Source: Ischnura elegans
Taxonomy: Eukaryota > Arthropoda > Insecta > Odonata > Coenagrionidae
Assembly: GCF_921293095.1 (NCBI RefSeq)
Contig: NW_025791658.1
Coordinates: 6,262,001 to 6,326,000 of the forward strand
Length of the DNA stretch: 64,000 bases
Reading direction: 5' to 3'
The translations under genes and the position numbers were made by a program. The notes beneath the pieces are model-generated. The model was not told where the DNA came from and ran no database searches. It saw only the letters and a list, made by a program, of their open reading frames with translations. Each line of letters begins with the position of its first letter. Position 1 is the stretch's first letter. Of this stretch, positions 1-8,994 are shown piece by piece.

Positions 1-278
1 TGCCTCCTTGACAAAGCCCAAACGCAGCCGCTCCCAAAAGCCGTTGACACCAATAACTTTCTAAAACAACTGCAATGCCCCTGTCCCTGCATACCTCATA
101 CGTTGATGCTTGCTTCCAGCCTAATTTTTCCGAAACTGGAGAACGGATTGAGACCTGGACTATGGGCAATGAGTGTACAACGGGAGCATGGGGTGAGTAC
201 CTACAAGGAAAGATGCCCAGCTACCTTAAATTATCTTGCTTTAATGTGTTAACAAAGTAATTGTCTCTGCTAAACATA
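1..278. other. No gene seen, left edge
   Basis: A short open frame at 75-260 has no recognisable domain and no splice or promoter context. I see no convincing feature here. Confidence 0.4.
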
Positions 279-975
279 AAGTAAAACCTCTATGTAGTGA
301 ACCTCTTTACATCGTAAACCTCCCTACTTCCTACCACTCCTATGGTCCCATCAGATTTACATGTAAATTTATTGGCAAACCTCTTTGTAGTGAACCTCTT
401 TACATCGTAAAACCTCCACTTATTATGCCAAGGAGATACCCCCGAGACAGCCTGACTACCTCCGAAAATCGTATCAGGACAACTAGAGACCATTAATGCA
501 GCCGCGATTACGTACATGGAATGACATTTTCAGCAATAAATGTTGCACTCTTTTTTTCTTATACACTTATAATGTGCTGCAATTTTCACATTAATCATTA
601 GTCGTGGTAATTTGGTCCATATGAGAGCATGCCTAACAGTAAATAATTAAAAAGGTATCCAACTATCCTAATCATTTTAAGTGACTGTTGAATTAAGAGA
701 GATCACATTGTTTTCTCTCGAATCATGGTAAAAGTCATGCGATAGCACTCGCTTTCTGTAATTATTATGTATATAGGTAATGAATATATGTTCACTAATG
801 CATGCATGTTTGTTTAAACACATAAATATGATGGTTTAAAAGAGAGCAGTGCCTTTCATTTCCAAAGGATAAGAAAAAATGGTGCCTATCATTAAAACCT
901 CTCCATAGTGAACCTCCACACAACAAATTGCCCAAATTTTGGTCTCCTGCATTACGATGTAAAGAGGTTTTACTG
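279..975. mobile_element. pogo/Tigger-type non-autonomous element 1
   Basis: A 697-bp element bounded by inverted repeats. The right end reads TTACTG-TA and its reverse complement begins CAGTAAAACCTCTTTACATC. The left end begins AAGTAAAACCTCTATGTAG (one changed base) and is preceded by TA, giving the TA target duplication of the Tc1/mariner group. Inside, the phrase GAACCTCTTTACATCGTAAA recurs near 300 and 388 and is inverted near 955-975, a subterminal repeat layout typical of pogo/Tigger elements. No transposase remains; the two small frames inside are formed from the repeats. Confidence 0.8.
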
Positions 976-977
976 TA

Positions 978-1401
978 GTCATCACTTGGATTTTCAATCA
1001 TCCATTTCATGATGTGAAATCAGCTGCAACTGTGTTAAAGCACATGGCAGGATGTCAAGGAACTGGGAAAATCAGAAATTTTTAGTCCCTGGAATCATGA
1101 ATGAATCATTCATGAATATTTGCTCCAATCAGGAATTGCAAACTCTTCTATTTCGAATTCATTTCGCATAATATTTTGCCGGCTCAACACGCATTTTCTG
1201 GCCTTAAATGTGTTGGTTGTAATTCTTTGTGCAGTTGAAGAGTAGAATTTTTACAGCCACATCTAAACGTGGGATGCCATACGAGACGACAGAGTTGAAA
1301 TATCTAGCACACTTGATTATATTAAGATTAAAAAACAAAGAATTGAATTCCAGCTGATGTCAAAACTTACTTATGAGGTTGAAGCAGTTCTTAGCTTGTA
1401 T
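978..1401. other. No gene seen
   Basis: Unique-looking AT-rich DNA between two short transposons. The direct repeat GAATGAATCATTCATGAATA near 1089 is a local palindrome. I see no coding frame or RNA gene. Confidence 0.4.
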
Positions 1402-1680
1402 TTAATAACCCTTTTAGTGTGGCGGGCCGATGTATCGGCTCTTGCGTAGTACATTATTAAATTTGCTTTCACTTATTACATTGATATATTTTATTTCAGT
1501 AAACGAAAGTATTTTTTCCGTACTAACCAGTTTAATCTCAATAATTAAAAAAGCCTCCTATGGATGTATAATAAAATAGCTTTGTATTGTTTTTTTTTTT
1601 GTAGTCGCCACATTTTATGAAAATACCCTCCGCATTTCTCGCCACGACCCCAGGAAGAAGGATAGCACCAAGAGGGTTAA
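1402..1680. mobile_element. TTAA-target MITE with GGCCGAT palindrome
   Basis: The left end is (TA)ACCCTTTTAGTG and the right end, inverted, is TTAACCCTCTTGGTG. The right target is a clean TTAA; the left one is degraded (TTAA followed by TA). TTAA targets with CCCTTT-type ends are characteristic of piggyBac-like elements. A palindromic motif, GGGCCGATGTATCGGC, sits about 17 bp inside the left end. No coding sequence. Confidence 0.6.
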
Positions 1681-1765
1681 ATATGAATAATGTCTATTTG
1701 CTAGAAACTTAAAATGATGCATGGATAAAATATTATTTGAAAGTGTTGAAGTAATTTTGGGTGTT

Positions 1766-1850
1766 TTAACCCTTTTAGTGTCAGCCGGCCGATCTATCGG
1801 CCCGAGGGGTATGATGCAAAGAATGCCACGGGCCGATCTATAGGCCTTGT
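1766..1850 (+). repeat. Second TTAA element left end with two palindromes
   Basis: TTAA at 1766-1769 is followed by CCCTTTTAGTGTCAGCC, closely matching the terminus at 1405. Two palindromes, GGCCGATCTATCGGCC near 1786 and GGGCCGATCTATAGGCC near 1829, follow. I could not find a matching right end before the next element at 2339, so this may be a truncated copy. The 1851-2338 stretch is AT-rich with no gene; its ~2040-2110 part resembles DNA near 63120-63180. Confidence 0.55.
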
Positions 1851-2338
1851 GTACTTAAATTAGTTTGAAAATTAAATATTTTTCCCAAGTTGTACAGAAG
1901 AGATAACAACATAGGTGAACTTTTTAATCAATGACGTAAGTATTAGAAGTTTAAAGAAAAAAAATTAGCTTCAACACATTCATATTAGAATTTTGATAAA
2001 ATTTTAAGAAAAATCGTGCAAATTCACCAAAAAACCCACTTTTCATAGTCAGAAATACTTCATGTATCAAAGAAATCTTTTGTAAACTCATGACTTTTCA
2101 TTTCTACTTATTTTTGAATGGAAAGATTGTGTTTTTTATGTTTTGAGTGGCCTTTATATTGACTTTGAAGCACCTGAATAATTCATCCATCCATACCTTC
2201 TTTGTCCTTTATTTATGTACTAATTAAAAATGGGAGAATATTTATATTTATCTACTCTTGCACGGTTATGCATTGCTTTTCTAGTGATCGTTCCACGCAG
2301 AAATATTTTTTCTGCTGAAAGCTTTGAGTTTTTAACTA

Positions 2339-2513
2339 CAGTGAACTGTCTTTATATAGAAAGCCATTGTAACGAAATATTCAGTATAACAAAATAATTT
2401 TCCTTCCCGTAAAACGAAATTTCCCGTATAATGTATTTCCCATATAACGAAACTTCAGTTTAACGAAAGTATTTTGGCGGTCCGTGGGATTTTGTTGCAA
2501 AGACATTTCACTG
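2339..2513. mobile_element. pogo-type MITE 2, 175 bp
   Basis: Ends are CAGTGAACTGTCTTTA (left) and the inverse of CAGTGAAATGTCTTTG (right), flanked on both sides by TA (2337-2338 and 2514-2515). The interior repeats CGAAAT/AACGAAA steps, as in other pogo MITEs of this window, but the terminal sequence defines a different family. Non-coding. Confidence 0.85.
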
Positions 2514-2655
2514 TAGTTTGTCCTTATGGACATGGGCGGTCTGGCCAGGTTGGCAAATCATGATAGATCCGAGAGGTGTAGGTGCCCCATAAGCTCAGGG
2601 TCCTCGGCTATTGCCGACGTGGCCAGACGGCCCCTAATTTTATGTCTGACTCTGA

Positions 2656-2990
2656 TAGTTATAATCATGGCCGTTATATGCTGGTTGCTAATCTCCGGCT
2701 CTGGAGTGTTGCCTCGACGGATGCTTTTACCCCTCAAACCCCTCCCCTCAAACACTATGCACAGTCGCGCTGTCACTTTGGAAAATATGGAACTAACTGC
2801 GCTGTTGGCGGTGGTATATGATTTCGAACCGCCGCCGACAGCGCAGTTGGTTCCATATTTCCCCTGACTGTGCACAGAGTTGTGTTTGATTGGAGGCGTG
2901 TGAGGGGTAAAAGCGGAATCTCAGGCAACACTCTCGAGCCGGAATATGTCGGGAGATTAGCATCCAGTATATAAGGACCATGGTCGTAAT
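2656..2990. repeat. Long imperfect palindrome upstream of zinc-finger exon
   Basis: Two arms of about 150 bp (roughly 2659-2816 and 2831-2988) are inverted copies with a spacer of about 14 bp. Shared blocks include the CATGG ends, CTCCGGCTC/GAGCCGGA, CACTATGCACAG and AACTGCGCTGT. Open frames here in both directions are by-products of the palindrome. It stops about 27 bp before the zinc-finger exon acceptor. Confidence 0.8.
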
Positions 2991-3016
2991 ATGAAATGAT
3001 TTTCTATGGTTCCCAG

Positions 3017-4164
3017 CTCCTGATGGATTGCCTGGTCAACCGATGTCAGCTACATATCTTATGGCAGAAACAAATGCAGGGATTGATTTAAGCGATGACT
3101 ACATCGCTCCCTCATCCTCACTGACGCTCACTGAATTCAAGACAGAAGCATCCGATGGAGGAGATGGAAGGAATGTGGCAGATGAAGACTTGGAAGAATG
3201 TGGTGCCCTGAATGCCGATAAGATAATTACTGTTGATGATGATGATACGACAATTAATGATAATGGAAAATATTATAGGAAGTGCATCCCCATGTCTAAA
3301 TCCAGTGGAGGTGGAACTACAAGTACTGATGTTGGGATTAGAGGAGGCTGCGATGGACCAAATACCGTGGATACTATTAGGAGTAATTTCATTTTAGATG
3401 GGAAAAAACCATGCTCTAAAAGTTCCTCCTCAAAGTCCAAAAGAAAAGGTTGTGTCGGAAACACCCAAAATGACGTGCGTTCAAGCGCTGCGGAGAGACC
3501 TTATGCATGCAGTGTATGCTACAAGACTTTTCCTCAGAGAGGAAAACTTAACCATCACATGCTCACCCACACGGAAGGGAAACCGTTTTCATGCAGCGTC
3601 TGTGGCAAACATTACAAAAAGAAGAAGACCCTTAGTGACCACATGCGTTTGCATACCGGGGAGAATATTTGCGTGTGCAACGAATGTGAAATGCCATTCT
3701 ATTATAAAAATAACCTAGCCCGACATATGCAAATTCACATGGCGGTGAAGCTATTTTCGTGCAGCCTCTGTAGTAAGAATTTCACCACCAGAAGCAACCT
3801 CAATTGCCACTTGCGGTCGCACGCGAAAGTGAAACCTACTCATTCGTGCAGAATATGCCAGGAGTCTTTCTCTCTGGTGTGGCAGCTTGAAGAGCACATG
3901 CGCGTTCACCCGGGAGAGAAAGCTTACGAGTGCAGCGAATGCAAAAAAACTTTCTCCACAAAAAGCTTACTGAGCTCGCACATGCGTACACACTCAAAAG
4001 AGAAACCATAGGCATGCAGTGTGTGTGGAAAGGCTTTCTCTCAGAGACGCTACCGCGATTATCACACGCGGAGACATACGGGGGAGAAACCATTTTCGTG
4101 CTGTGTGTGTGGGAAATATTTCTATTTTCAATGGCGCCTCGATAGACACATGCGGAGTCACTAA
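3017..4164 (+). pseudogene. C2H2 zinc-finger protein, terminal exon with premature stop
   Basis: Probable nuclear DNA-binding protein. The exon starts after an acceptor at 3015-3016 (CCCAG), two bases into a codon. The frame from 3028 opens with TTG, not ATG, so upstream exons are needed and none is visible. The N-terminal ~155 residues are acidic and serine-rich without a named domain. Six C2H2 fingers follow (first YACSVCYKTF, sixth YECSECKKTF). At 4009-4011 a TAG stands where the Tyr codon of a GEKPY linker is expected. In the same frame two more well-formed fingers continue (ACSVCGKAF, FSCCVCGKYF) to a TAA at 4162-4164. The gene is therefore truncated by one nonsense change, read through, or ends early. 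Its N-terminal part clearly matches the minus-strand gene at 31325-33114. Confidence 0.85.
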
Positions 4165-4483
4165 TTGTAAGTGAGGGAAAATTTCATCTGCATCTACAAA
4201 ATACTCAACGAGCTACCTCTAGGGTGTTTGGCAGGGGGTGATAAATCACCAGCATGCAATTGGACTTCCGCATGCACACTACACAATCCAAAAAAAAGTC
4301 ATGCATGCTAAAAAGTTATACTACCTTATGCTGTTAGAACAATAATAAAATTCAGACACATGCATTGAGTTTTACATAAGTTAATAGGCTACACTACAAG
4401 TCATGTAATCTATTTATGAGTTCTAACGCTGCCGTCATAATCTGTTATTGTTCGTGGAAAAATACATTCTGAATCTGTGTGTT
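4165..4483. other. 3' flank of zinc-finger exon, no gene
   Basis: AT-rich. AATAATAAAA near 4340 could serve as a poly(A) signal for the zinc-finger exon. Nothing else is supported. Confidence 0.35.
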
Positions 4484-4819
4484 CTATATGTATCTCTGGT
4501 TAAATAAAAAGAAAAACATGTCAAGTCTTATTTTATTTATATGATCTGATCTTCCGCAGTATGTTCGTGTCCGTAAGATATGGCTAACTTCATTATAAAA
4601 GACACTGCTCCTGAATTTATCTAAAAGATTTAGTCTATTTTTCAATCTCGGGTCTGTCAGAGATTCCCATCCGAGTTTATCTAAGAGGTCAGTTACACCA
4701 ACAAGACAATCGTAACGACCTTTCACATACCTGGCAGCTCTTCTTTGCACGCGTTCTAACTCTGTTATTAAGCCTTTTTCATGAGGGTCCCAAACACTGG
4801 CTGCGTATTCTAAAATCAA
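4484..4819 (-). pseudogene. CR1/Jockey-like LINE fragment, RT C-terminus
   Basis: The frame translates to a segment containing ILEYAASVWDPHEKG, then ELERVQRRAARYVKG and LGWESLTDPRLKNRLNLL. This order (LEYAASVWDP, then a VQRRAARYV helix, then LGW.SL..RR) is the familiar region after the reverse transcriptase core in CR1/Jockey-type non-LTR elements. About 110 residues remain; catalytic motifs and endonuclease are absent, so it is a 5'-truncated fossil, the usual outcome of LINE insertion. Confidence 0.8.
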
Positions 4820-5657
4820 AATTATTATTAATTAAGAAAAATTATTCTAAAATTAGTAATCATCCCTGGCGGGAACGTCTTTAAACGTTTCTCACGTTGG
4901 CTGCGGGTAAACATTTAAACATTTTTCAACGTTTGGCCATTGCTCGACTACTACCCTTTTTCCGAACTGATGGCGGCTGGGTGGAAAATAGCAAGTAGCC
5001 AATCAGAAGCGCTGCCCCTTCCACCTCTCTCTTCCCTCCATCCCCTTCCCTTTTCCGCTCCGCTCCCCTCCATCGGCTTTCCGGCGTTGCCAGCCTTGAG
5101 AATAACGGTACTTTCGGGGGTGGCGGAAGATGCTCGGACGAACGCTGAGCTATTCGATTTGGCAACACTGCTAGCTGAAGAGCGATGTGCACTGCACGGA
5201 GTTCGGAGAGAGACTGCGGGCTCCTACACACTTTCTCCTTTCGCTCTTCTGTGATTGGCTATATGAGTGGGTGGGTTTCTAGCGCGCTCAAGGTCAGCCG
5301 CCATCAGTTCAGAAAAATGGTATACCACTGGCAGTTTTCCAGACTTTTTGTTGCTACCCGGATAAGCCCGAGTACACTCTCCGGCACTGTAGGGAGCGCT
5401 TCAATCTGCATGGCCATCCCTCACGTCACGGGGGGGCTTTCGGTATTTCCTATCACACTAACCGTTCCGTATTGCTTCCTTGCCTGCGACAGATGCCCAA
5501 TTGTAGGCCCATCGTTTGGTTAGAAAGAAAGGAGGGTTGCCCCGGATTATAAGGGTTATTTTCTTGCGAGACACCCGGCCAGGCTGGAGGCAACAATATT
5601 TCTTGTTTCTCTCCCACCGAGGATAGTTGCTAAAATCATGTTCTCCCCCAGCCAAAC
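4820..5657. other. CT-rich and GC-elevated stretch, no gene assigned
   Basis: Includes a pyrimidine-rich tract near 5020-5080 (CCTCTC, CCCTTCC, CTCCGC) and higher CpG than the surroundings. It might be a promoter-like island or repeat interior. Open frames on both strands are low-complexity and unconvincing. Confidence 0.3.
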
Positions 5658-6033
5658 GGTATGGTATGGTCAATGTTGGTGGTTGTTTTCGGGATTTTCT
5701 GCGTAGGTAACATTTTCTTACTCGACGTTTCACTCCTGCTACTGGGAGCGTTTTCAAGGGAATGGGAGGGAAACCTTTCTCTTCCCGAGATTATATAGGT
5801 TTCGTTAACCCATTGTGTGACCCGATTTTGAATTTACACGGAAGGCGATGGCCGTTGGTAATTATATTGGGCCAGGAACCCTCTCCATGTGCGGCTGAGG
5901 TTATATCCATCCTCCCTACTGAAGTTGTTTCTCTTGATAATGCTCCCAGTAGGAGGAGTGAAACGTTGAGTAAGAAAATGTTACCAACGCAGCAATAACC
6001 CGAAAACAATCACCAACATTGGTATGGTATGGT
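5658..6033. repeat. Inverted repeat pair, arms ~108 bp
   Basis: GGTATGGTATGGT plus the following ~95 bp (5660-5765) recurs inverted at 5922-6033, ending ACCATACCATACC-like on the opposite strand. Shared internal blocks include AACATTTTCTTACTCAACG and CTCCCAGTAG. The spacer is about 155 bp. The right arm abuts the SINE tail, so the ATACC tail may have been involved in forming it. Confidence 0.7.
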
Positions 6034-6340
6034 ATTTGGAGGAGGCGACTGACAGCTTAGGTCATTTGCGCCATGAGGAAAGGGTAAGTAAGGAAGGGTG
6101 GAAAGAAACCTGGCATCAACACTATCCATCTCTTAACGAAAGGTGCCATGGGGACCGTAGCTTAACATCCCATTCAGTGGACGGAGTGTTGTGCTTGAAA
6201 TGTCCTCAGCACAACATTCAAGTATGGATCGGGTAGTCTCTGAAAATTACCTGCCACCGCCGGGATTTGAACCCAAGCCCGTTGAGTGGGAAGCCAACAC
6301 TCTGGCCAGCACACCAACCCAATGCCCACCAAACGGTTAA
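6028..6340 (-). mobile_element. tRNA-derived SINE
   Basis: Reading the minus strand from about 6340, a tRNA-like head has an A-box-like GGTTGGTGTGCTGGCC and a B box GGGTTCAAATCCC near 6262-6275. It is followed by a body with GGATGTTAAGC, GGTCCCCATGGCACC and TTTCGTTAAGAG, a core seen in arthropod SINEs, and ends in a short ATACC tandem tail. Such elements are transcribed by RNA polymerase III and moved by a LINE. The boundaries are approximate and no clear target duplication was identified. Confidence 0.75.
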
Positions 6341-6766
6341 GTGGAAGCAACATTGCTTCCAATACGATATCATTTATTAGGCACCCTTTTATATTTTCCA
6401 GCTGCATGTTTGATTAATGATTTTCTGTAAATATTTCCAGTGGAAAGGTAATATTGAAGTGATAAAGAGGGTAATGAAATTCATTCAAATGGTATAAGGC
6501 TCAACAATGTGGAAGTTGATACTCAGAAATGAAATGAAGACTTTGTTTACTTCCACTGATTTATTTTCTTTTAAGAGCAAGTTGCGATCCATGGAGGACA
6601 TTTTCAAGTACAACAAATTTGAATTTTTAAGCAGGCTGACGTATTTAGGTACAACTCCCAGAACGAGGCATCTACTGATGAAATATATATTCAACGACGC
6701 CATCCTGGATTCAATTGCCATAGTCTGGTACAGTTTGTCCTTTTTCGCAATACTTGCGTGCTTTAC

Positions 6767-7595
6767 CCTTTCGAGACGGCGGATTTTTTTGTCTTAGCAT
6801 GACTGCTGTACTGAGCCCCAAGAGACTTCTTTCTCGTGTTAAGGAGTATTTTTGGAGGGCATTCGTTAAGAAGGGTCTCGCTGAACCTTTTTCGACCCCT
6901 CCACGCAGGGACTTCGCATTAATTCGGACTCCGAGAGTAGGTAGTTGTGCTCCCTCCTTTCCGGGTTTACGACCTTACCTGCGGCATTGGTTGGCGGTCA
7001 ACTAATGTATTGCTTATATATATTTAGCAAATGGATAATTGTTGCTTGCACGTAAATTGCAGACTTGGAATTGAATTCCTCATTTTTTTCTGAGCATTGT
7101 CAAATTTTAAACGAAGTTCTAAGGCCATTATCAACGCATTTAACGCAGCAACAATTTCCATGTTGATGTTTATGCATAACTCGAGATATAAGTTATTATT
7201 TATCGTAGAATTTCGTTTAAAAATAGTAAATGCTGCTCAAAATACAATTAATTCAATTCTTAGTTTATTATTCTTGAGAAATGAACAACTATATATTTAC
7301 AAACCTGACGGGATAAACAATTGTATGACCGTTGTCCCTTACCTCTAAGAGGGGTTATAAAAGACGAGGGGTCGGTACATGATCCCGGATTCCGAGGGTT
7401 AATCCTTAACCCCGCAAGGGTTGGGTCCCGAGACAAAGACGACGGAAACCAACGACCGTCCTAAAAGGGGGAGAGCTAGAAAACGTATATATATATGGCT
7501 TTCGATTCTCCTGGCTGGGAAAATCTCACACGTCGTCTCCCGGGTCGGGAAACGTCCACACGTATATTGGGAAACGTGTACAGTAGGGTAAAAGG
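6767..7595. mobile_element. TTAA-target non-autonomous element, full copy
   Basis: The left end is (TTTA)CCCTTTCGAGACGG and the right end inverted reads TTAACCTTTTACCCTAC. About 830 bp. The interior holds the block around 7090-7360 that recurs at 16660-16930 and 17350-17590, and the right part (CCCGGATTCCGAGGG, AAACGTCCACACG) recurs at 17590-17815. The left third recurs at 38835-39160. The conserved 83-codon frame has no ATG and is not convincing as a gene. The target sequence suggests piggyBac-superfamily mobilisation. Confidence 0.7.
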
Positions 7596-7893
7596 TTAAT
7601 TCATTCTATGGTTTCAGGCTGAACAATGTGGAAGTTGATATTCACAAATGAAAAGAAGAATTTGTTGACGTCCACTAATTTTTTCATGGTACGACATGTT
7701 TGGATCCATAGAGGTCATTTTAAAACTGACCTCTAAATAATCTCTAATACTTGAAAATAAATCACTGGAAGTCAACGAAGTCCTCTTTTCATTTGTGAAA
7801 GTAATAAAACTTATCCAATTATTTCACTTATTTGCATTGCGATTGCTGCACCCGCATGCCTCTCAACATTTCACTATAATTGCATAATACATA

Positions 7894-8160
7894 TAGTGGC
7901 GTAACTAGCAGTATGTTTGTGGGGATGGGGTGACCTAGGGAGGCGACCCCTCCTCAGGCAACGTGGGAGGGCAGGGAAATTTAAAAAAATGACCAGCCTG
8001 GAAATATGTTTTACATCATTTTGGTACTTAAAACTTAACTTTAAGCAGATTCAGGTATTATCTGTCAAAACTAGACAATAGTTTAAAATATTTATTTATT
8101 TCTCCGAGGCTTTGGGGGGGGGGATGTCTCCTGTCATCCCCCCATAGTTACGCTAGTGGT
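7894..8160. mobile_element. Short hAT-like MITE, GTGGCGTAAC ends
   Basis: Begins TAGTGGCGTAACTAGCAG and ends with GTTACGCTAGTGG, inverted to the start. The interior (AAACTTAACTTTA.GCAGAT, CTCCGAGGCTTTGGGG) is the same as in the copy beginning at 8254, so these are two members of one family side by side. Confidence 0.7.
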
Positions 8161-8455
8161 GTCGTAGGTTTATTTGTGCCTCACTGTCAGCATTCAGGTA
8201 ACTGTTTTAATCTAAGGAAGATAAACTGCATTGATTTAGAAAATATATTCATCCAGTTGCGTAACTATGAATATGCTTTGAGGGGATGGAATGGCCTGGG
8301 GTTGCATCCCCAAACCCCCAGGCAACCCAGTCCGGGAAAATTTTGGAAAAATGACATTCGGGAAATGCATTTTACATAATTTGACACTCAAGATTTAACT
8401 TTACGCAGATGCAGTTAGTACATAGCAAAACAAGGCAATAGTTAAAAATATTTTT

Positions 8456-8927
8456 TAGGGATGGGCGGATCCAGGATTTTTTTCGGATCCGGATTCGGAT
8501 CGCATCCTTGATATTTTTGGAGCCGGATTTTTCGGATCTTTGGATATTTTCGGATCCAAATGCATTTTCAAATTCCTGACTCTGAGACTCCCCCGATGAT
8601 TGTTCAGTCTCTTGGGAAGAGTCACACTATGTGCCAGTCGTATTTTGCCTTTTTTTATTTTCCACGGCTGAAATTCTCCAACGTAACCTCTGCGAGAGCT
8701 TTAAAAACAAAACGGTTCATGAGTAGTATAAGAATCGCATGCGACGGCGCATTCGAAGATAGAATCGGAACTCTTTCCACCCTGATGGGGCGTTGCATTC
8801 ACTGAAGCCATTATTTAAAATTTCGGATCCAGATCCGATGTCTTCCGCGACTTTGGATCCGATGTATCCGATGAAGGGCAATATCCGCGGGTATTTGGAT
8901 CCGAGGCATCCGATCCGACCATCCCAA
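8456..8927. mobile_element. hAT-like MITE rich in GGATCCGA repeats
   Basis: Ends TAGGGATGG and CCATCCCAA, with the octamer ATATTTTT on both sides (8448-8455 and 8928-8935), fitting an 8-bp hAT target duplication, though the context is AT-rich. Both subterminal regions are filled with GGATCCGA/TCGGATCC units, likely transposase binding sites. A second, inverted copy begins at 61376. No transposase frame remains. Confidence 0.8.
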
Positions 8928-8994
8928 ATATTTTTTATTTTTTCTTCCGAGGCTTTGGGGGAATCTATCCCCTCATATCCCTATTGTAACGCCA

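Noticed and set aside
2526..2981. Overlapping open frames on both strands upstream of the zinc-finger exon
   Set aside because: They lie in a long palindrome, so each strand mirrors the other; not genes.
7097..7348. 83-codon open frame also present at 16671-16922 and partly at 17395-17583
   Set aside because: Starts with TTG, not ATG; copies differ at many amino acids, and the similarity follows from being copies of one TTAA element. No known domain.
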